From: Streptomyces violaceusniger Tu 4113
Lineage (GTDB): Bacteria; Actinomycetota; Actinomycetes; Streptomycetales; Streptomycetaceae
NCBI RefSeq assembly: GCF_000147815.2
Contig: NC_015957.1
Location: forward strand, 7,068,001 to 7,132,000
Length of the DNA stretch: 64,000 nucleotides
Reading direction: 5' to 3'
Translations under genes and position numbers: made by a program
The notes under the pieces: model-generated
What the model was told of the DNA's origin: nothing
Seen by the model: only the letters and a program-made list of their open reading frames with translations
Databases searched by the model: none
Shown here: piece by piece, positions 9,587-18,498 of the stretch
Layout of the letters: the number at the start of each line of letters is the position of its first letter
Numbering within the stretch: position 1 is the stretch's first letter

Positions 9587-10651
9587 TCAGTCCGCCAGGG
9601 CCCGGCGGTAGACCGCTGGATCGACGTTGCCGCCCGACGCCACGAGCGCCACGGTCCTGCCCCGTACGTCCACCTTCCCGGACAGCAGTGCCGCCAGGGA
9701 CGCGGCGGCCCCCGGCTCCACCACGATCTTGAGGAGCCGGTGGGCCGTGCCCATGGCGGCCAGGACCTCCTCGTCGGTGACGGTCAGGCCGGTCACGTCG
9801 TGGTGGCGGAGGACGGCCAGGGGGCGCGCACCGGCCACCGGGCCGGAGATGGCGTCCATGAGGCCACCGGGCGGGTGGGGGTTGGCGCATACGCGGCCGG
9901 TCGCCAGGGACCGCGCCATCTTGTCGAAGCCCGCCGGTTCGACGATGTGGTGCGTCATGCCGGGGAACGCGTGGTCGAGCGCGGTGATCACACCGGAGGC
10001 CAGCCCGCCGCCACTGCAGTTCACCAGGACCGCGTCCGGAGGCAGGCCCAGCCCGCGCGCCTGCTCGGCGACCTCCAGGCCGACGGTGCCCTGCCCGGCC
10101 ATGACCCTGACGTCGTCGAAGGGCGGGATCAGCGTCATGCCGCGGTCCTGAAGGATCTTCCGGGCGACCTCTTCCCGGTCCTCGGTCCGCGGGTCGTACA
10201 GGACCGTCTCGGCGCCCCACCAGCGGCAGTTGTCGACCTTGATGCGCGGGGCGTCATGCGGCATGACGATGACCGCGGGGCAACCGGCGAGCCGTGCCGC
10301 CGCGGCCACGCCCTGTCCGTGGTTGCCTGCGGAGTAGGCCACGATCCCGGCGCGGCGCGCCTCCTCGTCCAGGGTGAGCAGGGCGTTGAGCGCCCCGCGC
10401 ACCTTGAACGAGCCGGTGAGCTGGAGGCATTCGGCCTTGACCAGGACGCGGGCGCCGACGAGCTCGTCCAGCATCGGAGAGGTGAGCAGAGGTGTCCGGA
10501 CCACATGACCGGACAGGCGCCGCGCCGCCTCGTGAATGGTGTCGATGCCGAAGCCGGGCACGATGCCGTCCGCGACGGCCGCCGCCTTCGCTTCCGGGGG
10601 CTCGGGCGGACGCGGCCCCCGCTCCCCGGGCCGGTCGTGGATCTCGGACAA
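9587..10651 (-). CDS. PLP-dependent threonine/serine dehydratase-like enzyme (fold type II)
   Basis: 354 residues. The PLP lysine sits in LTGSFKVRGA (~residue 83). The substrate loop reads YSAGNHGQGVA and the phosphate-binding glycine loop NCSGGGLASG. This set is typical of threonine dehydratases and related racemases/dehydratases. There is no C-terminal ACT regulatory domain, so it is the short catabolic type. The start appears to be TTG at 10651 with a GAGG ribosome site; no good ATG exists nearby. It converges on the amidase gene with 19 bp between stops. A 3-hydroxyaspartate or serine substrate is also possible. Confidence 0.82.
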   Translation of the reverse strand: MSEIHDRPGERGPRPPEPPEAKAAAVADGIVPGFGIDTIHEAARRLSGHVVRTPLLTSPMLDELVGARVLVKAECLQLTGSFKVRGALNALLTLDEEARRAGIVAYSAGNHGQGVAAAARLAGCPAVIVMPHDAPRIKVDNCRWWGAETVLYDPRTEDREEVARKILQDRGMTLIPPFDDVRVMAGQGTVGLEVAEQARGLGLPPDAVLVNCSGGGLASGVITALDHAFPGMTHHIVEPAGFDKMARSLATGRVCANPHPPGGLMDAISGPVAGARPLAVLRHHDVTGLTVTDEEVLAAMGTAHRLLKIVVEPGAAASLAALLSGKVDVRGRTVALVASGGNVDPAVYRRALAD

Positions 10652-10730
10652 CGGTGGGTGTCCTCTCGCGTGGTCGGTGCGGGGTCCCGCATCGGGCAGG
10701 GTACGCGCGTTGTCCCGTCCGTCGGTGTCG

Positions 10731-11303
10731 TCAGGGTACGAACGCGCGGCGCACGGTGGCGGCCAGGCTGTCGCGGTGGCGCTGCCGGTCGGCGGCGGGA
10801 TCGGCCGTTGTCGCGGCGTAGGTGAGGCTGGCCGGTGACCAGGTCATGGCCAGGGCGATGACCATGGAGTGGATGTCCTCCGCCGGGAGGTCGCGGGTCA
10901 CCTGCCCGGCTTCCTGGGCGCGGCTGATCGCCTGGATCTTCGGCTCCTCATCGGAGGCGCTGAACAGGTGGCCGGAGGGCGTGCGCTCCAGGCGTGCCCA
11001 GATGGCGAGACGGACCAGTTGGGGGCCGGCCAGGTAGGCGTCGTACAGCCGCACCGCGTAGCCGGGCAGGTCATCCGGGGTCAGGGGCACGGTGTCGAGG
11101 ATGGAGTCGACCTGGTCGGTCAGGACCGCGTCGAACAGGTCTTCCTTGCTGCCGTGGTAGGCGTACATCTGCGCCTTGCTCACCTTGGCGTCGGCCGAGA
11201 TGCGGTCGACGCGCGCCCCGGCGATGCCGTGAGCCGCGAACTCGGCGGCGGCCGCGTCCAGGAGCCGCCGCCTACTGGCTTGTGCCTTGTCCATGCTCCC
11301 CAT
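10731..11303 (-). CDS. TetR family transcriptional repressor
   Basis: About 190 residues. The N-terminal helix-turn-helix runs from SRRRLLDAAAAEFAAHG to KVSKAQMYAYHGSKEDLF. The C-terminal ligand domain has the form seen in TetR_C_40-like repressors. I placed the start at the ATG at 11303; the open frame extends to 11336, but that would put the start inside the adjacent palindrome at 11307-11324. It is divergent from a short-chain dehydrogenase, and two copies of one palindrome lie between them. It most likely represses both genes. Confidence 0.85.
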   Translation of the reverse strand: MGSMDKAQASRRRLLDAAAAEFAAHGIAGARVDRISADAKVSKAQMYAYHGSKEDLFDAVLTDQVDSILDTVPLTPDDLPGYAVRLYDAYLAGPQLVRLAIWARLERTPSGHLFSASDEEPKIQAISRAQEAGQVTRDLPAEDIHSMVIALAMTWSPASLTYAATTADPAADRQRHRDSLAATVRRAFVP

Positions 11304-11306
11304 CCT

Positions 11307-11324
11307 AAACGAACCAGTTTGTTT
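11307..11324. promoter_or_regulatory. TetR operator copy 1
   Basis: Inverted repeat AAACGAAC-CA-GTTTGTTT with one mismatch between the arms. It sits directly upstream of the TetR start, so binding would block the repressor's own transcription. It matches the perfect copy at 11361-11378. Confidence 0.75.
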
Positions 11325-11360
11325 GCGGTGCCGCATGCGACGCGTTACGGTTCCCGAGAA

Positions 11361-11378
11361 AAACGAACCAGTTCGTTT
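11361..11378. promoter_or_regulatory. TetR operator copy 2 (perfect palindrome)
   Basis: AAACGAAC-CA-GTTCGTTT is a perfect 8+8 inverted repeat. Its centre lies 54 bp from that of copy 1, in the intergenic region between the TetR gene and the divergent dehydrogenase. It is the natural site for control of the dehydrogenase. Confidence 0.75.
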
Positions 11379-11487
11379 CTCGTGAAGTTGACCAAGCCCG
11401 CCACGATCCGCCCCGAGAGCGCCCCACCGCCTCCGTGGGACACACGGCCACGTGTCCGCCCCCGATCCCTACGCAGGAGCACCGCAA

Positions 11488-12258
11488 GTGAGCATTTCCA
11501 TCAATCGCCTGTCCGGTACCGTCGCCCTCGTCACCGGCGCCAGCAGCGGAATAGGCGAGGCCACCGCCCGCACCCTGGCCGGTCATGGGGCCACCGTCGC
11601 CCTGGCCGCCCGCCGCGCGGACCGCCTGGACGCCATCGCCGCCGACATCCGCGCCGCCGGGGGCGCGGCCCACCCCTTCCCCGCCGACATCACCGCCGAG
11701 GGGGAAGCCGCCGCACTCACCGAGCGCGTCACCACACAGTTGGGACGCCTCGACACGCTGGTCAACGCGGCCGGCATCATGCTCGTCGGCCCCGCCGCCG
11801 ACGCCCCGCTCAGCGAGTGGCAGCGCAACGTCGACCTCAACGTCTCCGCCCTCCTCCAGCTCACCCATGCCGCCCTGCCGCATCTGACCGCGGCCGCACA
11901 GGACTCCCCGCGCGGCGTGGCCGACCTGGTCAACATCAGCTCCGTCGCCGGACGCCAGGCCATCGGCGGCGCCTCCGTCTACTCCGCCACCAAATTCGCC
12001 GTCACCGCGTTCAGCGAGGCACTGCGCCAGGAACTCACCCAGCAGCACGTGCGCGTCAGCTCCGTCGAGCCCGGCGCCGTGGCGACCGAGCTCACCGACC
12101 ACATCCGCGACGGCATCCGCGAGATGAACCAGGACTGGTACGCCTCCATGGAGACCCTCCAGCCCGACGACGTGGCCGACGCCGTCGCCTACATCGTCAC
12201 CCGCCCCCGCCACGTCGCCCTCAACCAGCTCCTCCTCCGCCCCACCGAACAGAGCTGA
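11488..12258 (+). CDS. Short-chain dehydrogenase/reductase (SDR)
   Basis: 256 residues from a GTG start at 11488, chosen because AGGAG lies 8 bp upstream; the frame is open back to 11452. The Rossmann motif TGASSGIGEA, the NAAG strand motif and catalytic Ser/Tyr/Lys in ISSVAG and YSATK are all present, so it should be an active classical NAD(P)-dependent oxidoreductase. It is divergent from a TetR gene with two operators between, which implies induction by a small molecule. Substrate unknown. Confidence 0.88.
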   Translation: MSISINRLSGTVALVTGASSGIGEATARTLAGHGATVALAARRADRLDAIAADIRAAGGAAHPFPADITAEGEAAALTERVTTQLGRLDTLVNAAGIMLVGPAADAPLSEWQRNVDLNVSALLQLTHAALPHLTAAAQDSPRGVADLVNISSVAGRQAIGGASVYSATKFAVTAFSEALRQELTQQHVRVSSVEPGAVATELTDHIRDGIREMNQDWYASMETLQPDDVADAVAYIVTRPRHVALNQLLLRPTEQS

Positions 12259-12306
12259 GACACGCCGCCGGGCAGGCCGCCACGGCCGGCCGGCCCAGCG
12301 GTTGCG

Positions 12307-12915
12307 TCAGGCGGGCGGCCAGGTTCGCAGGGCCATGTCGGCCACCTGCTGCAGGTCGTCGCGGGTGGCGCCGCCGACGGCCTGGACGGCGATGCCGTTC
12401 GCCACGGTCATGAGGTAGCGGGCGAGCAGTCCGGGATCGGTGTCCGGGGGCAGGTCGCCTTCGTCGACGGCCCGTTGGAACCGGTCGCGGAGGTCCGAGA
12501 TGGCCTCGTCGCGCCAGGCGACGAGGGCGTCGCGGGCGTTGCGCCCAGGGGCGCCGGCGGCGAGGGAGCCCTGGACGCCGAGGCATCCGGTGGGGCAGCC
12601 GGGGCGGGTGGTGGCCCGGACGGAGCCGCCCAGGAACGCGGTGGCCACCTGCCGGGCGGTCGGCTCCCGCATGGCCCGGGCCGCATACGACGCGGGGCCT
12701 TCGGTATAGCGCTCCAGCGCCCTGCGGAACAGATCCTCCTTGTTGCCGAAGGCCGCGTACATGCTGGTGCGGGTGATGCCCATGGCGCTGGTCAGGTCGG
12801 TGAGGCTGGCACCTTCGTAGCCCTGTTCCCAGAAGACCCGCATGGCCCGTTCGAGGGCCTCGTCGGCGTCGAATCCCCTCGGTCGGCCGATCGACGCCTT
12901 CTCGTGCGTATCCAT
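12307..12915 (-). CDS. TetR family transcriptional repressor
   Basis: 202 residues. The helix-turn-helix covers GFDADEALERAMRVFWEQG to MGITRTSMYAAFGNKEDLF, followed by a ligand domain with a GCLG stretch (PTGCLGVQG) typical of the AcrR/YxaF-like TetR_C group. The ATG has a GGGGG ribosome site. It is divergent from the SDR at 13011, with two copies of a 22-bp palindrome between the genes. It probably represses itself and that SDR. Confidence 0.87.
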   Translation of the reverse strand: MDTHEKASIGRPRGFDADEALERAMRVFWEQGYEGASLTDLTSAMGITRTSMYAAFGNKEDLFRRALERYTEGPASYAARAMREPTARQVATAFLGGSVRATTRPGCPTGCLGVQGSLAAGAPGRNARDALVAWRDEAISDLRDRFQRAVDEGDLPPDTDPGLLARYLMTVANGIAVQAVGGATRDDLQQVADMALRTWPPA

Positions 12916-12932
12916 GTCCCCCAGTCTATCTC

Positions 12933-12954
12933 TTCCGCACCGATCGGTACGGAA
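12933..12954. promoter_or_regulatory. TetR operator copy 1 (near-perfect 22-bp palindrome)
   Basis: The inverted repeat is built on the core ACCGATCGGT with flanks TTCCG and CGGAA and one mismatched pair. Its centre is 36 bp from that of the second copy, and it lies just upstream of the TetR start codon. Confidence 0.78.
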
Positions 12955-12968
12955 GTGCTATGGTCTTA

Positions 12969-12990
12969 TTCAGTACCGATCGGTACTGAA
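12969..12990. promoter_or_regulatory. TetR operator copy 2 (perfect 22-bp palindrome)
   Basis: Perfect inverted repeat with half-site TTCAGTACCGA. It lies 20 bp before the SDR start and just upstream of the GGGGAGG ribosome site, so repressor binding would block SDR expression. Confidence 0.8.
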
Positions 12991-13010
12991 GTTTTGGGGA
13001 GGTCATTCGC

Positions 13011-13760
13011 ATGGGACAGCTCGAGGGCAAGACCGCCGTCGTGACCGGAGGCGGCACCGGCATCGGCCTGGCCACCGCCGTACGGCTGGCCGACGAGGGC
13101 GCGCACGTGTTCATCACCGGCCGGCGCAAGACCCAGTTGGACGCGGCCGTGGAGACCATCGGCTCGGCGAGGGCCACCGCGGTGGCGGGCGACATCTCGA
13201 ACCTCGCCGACCTGGACCGGCTGTACGACACGGTCCGCGCCTGGGGCCGGGGTTTGGACGTACTGTTCGCCAACGCCGCCGCCGCGTCGTTCGCGACGCT
13301 GGAGCAGATCACCGAGGAGCACTTCGACCAGACCTTCGACGTCAATGTGCGGGGCACGCTGTTCACCGTGCAGAAGGCACTGCCGCTGCTCAACGACGGC
13401 GCCTCGGTGATCCTCAACTCCTCGGTGCGCGCCGATGACGGTGTCACGGCGTTCGGCACCTATGCGGCCTCCAAGGCAGCGCTCCGGTCCTTCTCCCGGA
13501 CCTGGGCCAACGAGCTCAAGGACCGGAACATCCGGGTCAACGCGGTCTCCCCGGGCACCATCGACACTCCTGGGCTCGATGGCGTGGTCGCCACGGCGGA
13601 CGCGCCCGTCACCAAGTCGCAATTCGCGGCGGGTGTCCCGCTCGGCCGGATCGGGCGCGCGGACGAGGTGGCCAACGCGGTGGCCTTCCTCGCCTCCGAG
13701 CAGAGCAGCTTCATCCTCGGCGCCAACCTGTACGTCGACGGGGGCGAGAACCAGTTCTGA
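13011..13760 (+). CDS. Short-chain dehydrogenase/reductase (SDR)
   Basis: 249 residues, usual length for a classical SDR. Cofactor motif TGGGTGIGLA, NAAA strand motif, and catalytic Ser/Tyr/Lys in LNSSVRA and YAASK. The C-terminal FILGANLYVDGG motif is typical of the family. The GGGGAGG ribosome site is 8 bp before the ATG. Regulation by the divergent TetR through the two palindromes is strongly suggested. The 3' end overlaps the convergent DUF6328-like gene by 50 bp. Substrate unknown. Confidence 0.9.
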   Translation: MGQLEGKTAVVTGGGTGIGLATAVRLADEGAHVFITGRRKTQLDAAVETIGSARATAVAGDISNLADLDRLYDTVRAWGRGLDVLFANAAAASFATLEQITEEHFDQTFDVNVRGTLFTVQKALPLLNDGASVILNSSVRADDGVTAFGTYAASKAALRSFSRTWANELKDRNIRVNAVSPGTIDTPGLDGVVATADAPVTKSQFAAGVPLGRIGRADEVANAVAFLASEQSSFILGANLYVDGGENQF

Positions 13761-14544
13761 CCGCCGCCGGCTGTCCCGTCATGTCAGCGGGCGGGGCAGC
13801 CTGTCCGGCCGACACGGATGTCGCGGCGGTGTGCACACCCTTCGGCCCGACCGGCCGTATACGTCTGCGGATGTGCATCGGCCCGAGCAGCCACAGCAGG
13901 AGAAACCAGAACAGCGCGGCGGCGCCGCTGATGAGAGCGGGAATGGTGCCGATCGCCATATCCATGATCAGCGTCATGGCGGTGCTGAGCGCCAGGGCGA
14001 GAAACGCCATCCCCGCTATCAGGCAGCGATGGGCGGAATCGACCAGGGCGTCCCTGGCGTGGTCGCCCCGGACGAGCCGGTGCAGGGCGGCGGGCGCGAG
14101 CAGCGTACCGGCCGCGCCGAGCGCGCAGCCGAGCGCGGCACAGTAGGTCCACTGCTGAAACGCGGTCGGCTGCGCGAACTTCGGGGTCACCCCGAGGGTC
14201 AGCAGGGACGCGAAGAGGATCTGAATGCCGCACTGGGCGATGCGCACCTCCTGAAGGATCTCGGCGTACCTGCGGTGGAGCCGCTCGGTGTGCCGCTCGG
14301 TGTGCCGCTGGGTGACCGTCGGCCGCTGGTCGGTGTGGTGGGCGGGCGCGCTGCGCGGCTGGGGCTGGTCCTGGTGCGCCACGAGGGGCTCGGAGCGGGG
14401 CAGCGGCATCGTGCTGGTCACCACGGCGCCCTGCTTCGTCTGGGGCGCGTGCCGGTGTCCCGGTTCGAACCACCCCTTGTGCTCGGCGGGTTCGAGCCAC
14501 CCCTCGTGCTCGCCGTCCGGTGCGCGGTACTGCATCTCCTGCAT
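13711..14544 (-). CDS. DUF6328-like membrane protein
   Basis: About 277 residues. The polar N-terminus (HEGWLEPAEHKGWFEPGHRH, and a short T-E-R-H repeat) precedes four hydrophobic helices between residues ~110 and ~240. A basic C-terminal tail follows. This matches the actinobacterial DUF6328 family of unknown function. The ATG at 14544 was chosen for its GGGAGG ribosome site; the frame runs on to 14622. A 12-bp direct repeat at about 14281-14310 encodes the H-T-E-R repeats. The last 50 bp overlap the end of the convergent SDR gene. Confidence 0.7.
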   Translation of the reverse strand: MQEMQYRAPDGEHEGWLEPAEHKGWFEPGHRHAPQTKQGAVVTSTMPLPRSEPLVAHQDQPQPRSAPAHHTDQRPTVTQRHTERHTERLHRRYAEILQEVRIAQCGIQILFASLLTLGVTPKFAQPTAFQQWTYCAALGCALGAAGTLLAPAALHRLVRGDHARDALVDSAHRCLIAGMAFLALALSTAMTLIMDMAIGTIPALISGAAALFWFLLLWLLGPMHIRRRIRPVGPKGVHTAATSVSAGQAAPPADMTGQPAAVRTGSRPRRRTGWRRG

Positions 14545-14798
14545 CGCATTCGCCTCCCTGAGCGGATACCCGTGACGCGAACGCGTCGGGTCCGTGAACG
14601 GCGGGGATCTCGGTTGGCTCACGGTATGTGTGGGCCCGAGCTGCCGCTCTGTTCCGGTGCACAGCCTCTGGCGGGGCTGATTGTGCAGGGCGCGTTCGCC
14701 TGCCGTTCAACCCCCGTTCTCACTTGAGTCCAGGTGTTCTCAAGCCGACGGCCACGGGCTGTTCACGCAGTGGAAATCCCTCGCTACCCTCCCGACAC

Positions 14799-15995
14799 AT
14801 GTCGGCAGATTCCCGCACCGCCTTTACGGCGGTGGCCCATCGCATGCTCAGCCAGGTCCCGGAACTCAGCCGCCGCATCGTGGGGCAGATCGTCGCGCAG
14901 GAGCCGATGTACCAGTCGATCGGCGCCGTACCGCTGGAGATCCTCGCCGCATCGGTGCAGGAGAACCTGCGGGCGATCCTGGAGTCCCTGGCGGGAGTCG
15001 AGCGCCCGCCGGAGGAGGAACTGGCGGTGGGGCGCACCACCGGACGCCGCCGGGCCCAGCAAGGGGTGCCGCTGGAGGCGGTGTTACGCGCCTACCGGCT
15101 CGCCACCGAGCTGGTGCTCAATTCGCTGCTGGCCGAGGTCGAGGGCCGCTCCCACACCGAACTGACGGAATTCCTCCAAGTCACCACGGCCGTGATGAAC
15201 GTCATGGACCGTCACTCCGAGGCCGTCGTCCAGGGCTACCGCACCACCGAGGCCGAACTGCAGCGCCGGGACGCTCAGCGCCGGCAGGCCACCTTCGACG
15301 CCCTTCTGGAAGGCCGCGGCGGCGACCCCCAACTGGCCGCCGAGGCACTGGAGATCCTCGGCCTGCCGGCCACCGGCCCGTACGCCGTGGCCGTGGCGAC
15401 CTTCGACATCGCCGCCCACCACACCTTCAGTGCCGCCCGCGACGCCTGCGACGCCTACTCCTTCCCAGCCGCCTGGCGCATCCGCGGCGACCGCGAGATC
15501 GGCCTGGTGGCACTCGGTCACTCCAGCGTGCCCCGGCTGATCAGGGCGCTCAACCGCAACCCGTCCGGCCGGATCGGCGTCTCCGACCCCTTCGACGCGA
15601 TGCACGAACTGCCCGAGGCCCACCGTTCGGCCGATGTCGCCCTGCAGACCGTGCGGCACGAGGGCGACGAGGTGGCGTGGATCGCCGAACGCCTGCCCGA
15701 GGCCCTGGTCATCTCCAGCCCGGCCCTCGCCGAGCGGCTGACCAGGCGCGCCCTGGGCGCGGTGCTCGACCTGCCGGACGACGAGCGGGAGGTGCTGCTC
15801 AAGACGCTGACGATCTGGTACCGGAGCGGCCGCTCCGCCGCGCGTGCCGCCGGCGTGCTGTACTCCCACCGCAATACCATCCTCAACCGGCTGCGCCGCA
15901 TCGAGCAGCTCAGCGGCAGCTCGCTGGAGGACCACCGCTTCCTCCTGGCCGGCCATCTCGGGCTGCTCACGCTGGACCTGCTGCCGAGTACGTAG
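14799..15995 (+). CDS. PucR/CdaR-type transcriptional regulator
   Basis: 398 residues. The N-terminal half is an RsbT co-antagonist-like helical domain (PELSRRIVGQIVAQEPMYQS). A GGDEF-like middle region follows. The C-terminal PucR helix-turn-helix contains LKTLTIWYRSGRSAARAAG and LYSHRNTILNRLRRIEQL. Proteins of this type activate metabolic or secondary-metabolite genes. The ATG at 14799 is the first sensible start; I see no good Shine-Dalgarno. It stands alone between oppositely directed neighbours, so the target is unclear. Confidence 0.85.
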   Translation: MSADSRTAFTAVAHRMLSQVPELSRRIVGQIVAQEPMYQSIGAVPLEILAASVQENLRAILESLAGVERPPEEELAVGRTTGRRRAQQGVPLEAVLRAYRLATELVLNSLLAEVEGRSHTELTEFLQVTTAVMNVMDRHSEAVVQGYRTTEAELQRRDAQRRQATFDALLEGRGGDPQLAAEALEILGLPATGPYAVAVATFDIAAHHTFSAARDACDAYSFPAAWRIRGDREIGLVALGHSSVPRLIRALNRNPSGRIGVSDPFDAMHELPEAHRSADVALQTVRHEGDEVAWIAERLPEALVISSPALAERLTRRALGAVLDLPDDEREVLLKTLTIWYRSGRSAARAAGVLYSHRNTILNRLRRIEQLSGSSLEDHRFLLAGHLGLLTLDLLPST

Positions 15996-16019
15996 CGCGC
16001 ATCAGGAGACGACGGCCAC

Positions 16020-17171
16020 TCAGCCCCCGGCCCGTGACTCCTCCCTGACGCCGCCCGCGGCCGGACCCGAGGCGCGGAAAGTGCGCCGGTACGCCGACGG
16101 GGCGACCCCCGCCTCCGCCGCCAGGTGCCGCCGCAGCGAGGTTGCGGTGGCGAAGCCGACCTCGTGGGCGACCCGTTCCACCGGCAGATCGCTGGATTCC
16201 AGCAGATGCCGTGCCCGCCGCAGCCGCTGCTGGGTCAGCCAGCGGCCGGGGCTCAGACCGGTCTCCTCCCGGAAGCGCCGGGCGAAGGTACGGGTACTCA
16301 TCGCCGCGTGCGCGGCCAGTTCGTCCAGCGACAAAGGCAGTTCCAGCCGCCGCAGCGCCCAGTCGCGGGTGGGCCCGGTGCCGGTTTCGCTCGCCGGCGG
16401 CAGCGGCCGCTCGATGTACTGCGCCTGCCCGCCGTCCCGGTACGGCGGCACGACGCAGCAACGGGCGACGTGGTTGGCCACCTCGCTGCCGTGGTCCTGG
16501 CGCACCAGATGCAGGCAGACGTCGACACCGCTCGCCGCCCCCGCGGAGGTCAGCACATCACCGTGGTCGACGAAGAGCACACCTGCGTCCAGCTCGACCC
16601 GGGGGAACAGCTCCTGGAAGTGGTCGGTGAGCGCCCAGTGGGTGGTGGCCCGGCGCCCGTCCAGGAGACCGGCGGCGGCCAGCAGGAAGGCACCGGTGCA
16701 GATGGACACCAGCCGGGTGCCGGGGCGGACGCGGGAGAGCGCGGCCAGGACCTGCGGGTCCGGGGCGGCGGCCGAGGCCCGGGTGATCGCGTACGGAGGG
16801 ATGACCACGGTGTCCGCCTCGGCCAGCACCTCGGGACCGTGCCCGGGGGTGACGGTCAGATCCGAGTCGGTACGCACGGGCCGCCCGTCCACGCTCGCGG
16901 ACAGCACCTCGTAGCGGCCGCCGGCGGAGCCCAGGACCCGGTGCGGAATGCCGAGTTCGAAGGGATAGACGCCGTCGAGGGCAAGGACGACGACCTTGTG
17001 GGCGCCGGGCCGCGGCTCCGGGCGCATCTGTCGGTCCAGTTCGGCCGCGCGGTCGGCGAGCTCACGGGCCCGGGAGGGCGCGGCGGACGCGGGGCGGGCG
17101 GTCGGAGTGGTGCGGGCGGTCGGAGTGGTGCGGGTGCCGGGAATGCGGTGGGCGGCAGGGTCGACGGTCAT
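16020..17171 (-). CDS. GlxA/FtrA-type AraC regulator with DJ-1/PfpI domain
   Basis: 383 residues. After a low-complexity Thr/Ala/Arg N-terminus (two 18-bp repeats around 17094-17129) comes a DJ-1/PfpI-like domain (VVVLALDGVYPFELGIPHRV, then VSICTGAFLLAAAGLLDGR with the nucleophile-elbow Cys). A C-terminal AraC helix-turn-helix follows (AAHAAMSTRTFARRFREETG). The ATG at 17171 leaves 70 bp to the divergent oxidoreductase at 17242, its likely target. Members often sense small reactive metabolites, but no ligand can be named. Confidence 0.85.
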   Translation of the reverse strand: MTVDPAAHRIPGTRTTPTARTTPTARPASAAPSRARELADRAAELDRQMRPEPRPGAHKVVVLALDGVYPFELGIPHRVLGSAGGRYEVLSASVDGRPVRTDSDLTVTPGHGPEVLAEADTVVIPPYAITRASAAAPDPQVLAALSRVRPGTRLVSICTGAFLLAAAGLLDGRRATTHWALTDHFQELFPRVELDAGVLFVDHGDVLTSAGAASGVDVCLHLVRQDHGSEVANHVARCCVVPPYRDGGQAQYIERPLPPASETGTGPTRDWALRRLELPLSLDELAAHAAMSTRTFARRFREETGLSPGRWLTQQRLRRARHLLESSDLPVERVAHEVGFATATSLRRHLAAEAGVAPSAYRRTFRASGPAAGGVREESRAGG

Positions 17172-17241
17172 GGCAGGAATGTATCGGAGGCTGACCTTCT
17201 GGCCATCGCCCCGGCCCGGACCGTACGGCCAGGATCGAGCC

Positions 17242-18297
17242 ATGACTTCGAGGGACACCCCTTCAACGGACACCCCTTCGGCTGACACCCCCGAGAACCC
17301 CGACTCCCCGGCCCCGGCAGCCGCCACGGACTCCCCGCACCCCGCCGCCCCAGGCGGCGCCCCCGTGATGCTCGCCCTGCACCAGACGGCCCTCGGCGGC
17401 CCCGAGGTCCTGCGGCTGACCGAGCTGCCGCGGCCCGCGCCCGGCCCCGGCGAGATCCTCGTCGCCGTACACGCCGCCGGGCTCAATCCCACGGACTTCA
17501 AGCACCGCGCCCTGAGCATCTTCCTGCCGCCCCCGCCGCTGACCCTCGGCTGGGACGTCTCCGGCACCGTGGTGGAGACCGGTTTCGGCGTCACCCTCTT
17601 CCAGCCCGGTGACGAGGTGTTCGGCATGCTGCCCTACCCGTACGGGGCGGGCTCCCACGCCGAGTACGTGACCGGCCCCACCCGCGCCTTCGCCGCCAAG
17701 CCCGCCGGGATCGACCACGTCCAGGCGGCGGCTCTGCCGCTGGCCGCGCTCACCGCCTGGCAGGCCCTCGTCGAGACCGCGGACCTGCGGGCCGGGCAGC
17801 GGGTGCTGATCCACGCCGCGGCCGGCGGTGTCGGCCATCTCGCCGTACAGCTCGCCAAGGAGCGCGGCGCGCATGTCACCGGGACGGCGAGCGCCCCCAA
17901 ACACGACTTCCTGCGCGAACTCGGCGCGGATGCCTGCGTCGACCACCGCTCCGAGGACTTCACCGGCGCCGAGGAGCGCTACGACGTCGTCCTCGACGCC
18001 CTCGGCGGGGAGACCGCCACCCGTTCGGTGAGCGTGCTCCGCCCCGGCGGCGTCCTCGTCTCCCTGCTGCCGGGCGCCCAGGACACCCGGGCCGCGGCGG
18101 AGAAGGCACAGGTCCGCGCCGTCTCCCTGCTCGTCGAGCACGACCAGGCCGGGATGCGCGCCATCGCCGAGCTCGTCGACCGGGGCAGGCTCCGCGCCCA
18201 TGTCTCCGGCACCTTCCCGCTCGCCGAGGGCGCCCGGGCCCATGTCCAGGGGGAGACGGGTCGCACCACGGGCAAGCTGGTCATCACCGTGCGCTGA
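17242..18297 (+). CDS. NADP-dependent quinone oxidoreductase-like enzyme (MDR family)
   Basis: 351 residues. A Pro/Ser/Thr-rich leader of about 40 residues (short D-T-P repeats) precedes the MDR fold. Motifs include VHAAGLNPTDFKHR, GWDVSGTVVETG and the NADP loop HAAAGGVGHLAVQLAKERG. The structural-zinc cysteines of classical alcohol dehydrogenases are absent, fitting the zinc-independent quinone-oxidoreductase branch. The ATG at 17242 has AGGA upstream; an internal ATG at 17368 would remove the leader and is a real alternative. It is divergent from the GlxA-type regulator. Confidence 0.85.
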   Translation: MTSRDTPSTDTPSADTPENPDSPAPAAATDSPHPAAPGGAPVMLALHQTALGGPEVLRLTELPRPAPGPGEILVAVHAAGLNPTDFKHRALSIFLPPPPLTLGWDVSGTVVETGFGVTLFQPGDEVFGMLPYPYGAGSHAEYVTGPTRAFAAKPAGIDHVQAAALPLAALTAWQALVETADLRAGQRVLIHAAAGGVGHLAVQLAKERGAHVTGTASAPKHDFLRELGADACVDHRSEDFTGAEERYDVVLDALGGETATRSVSVLRPGGVLVSLLPGAQDTRAAAEKAQVRAVSLLVEHDQAGMRAIAELVDRGRLRAHVSGTFPLAEGARAHVQGETGRTTGKLVITVR

Positions 18298-18498
18298 GGC
18301 GGGATGCCCGGGGCCGTGCCGAGGCACAGGAGGGCGACCAACCGTGGCCCGTACGCACGGCGCCTCGCCGGCGAGGGCCCGTGCCCACCTCGCGACCGCC
18401 AAGGGTGGCACCCGCACATGGTCGGGACCAGCGGCGATGTCTGATTCTGGGCCCGTCGTAAGCCACGGCATCCACCGCTCGGCCTCAGGGGAGACGCC

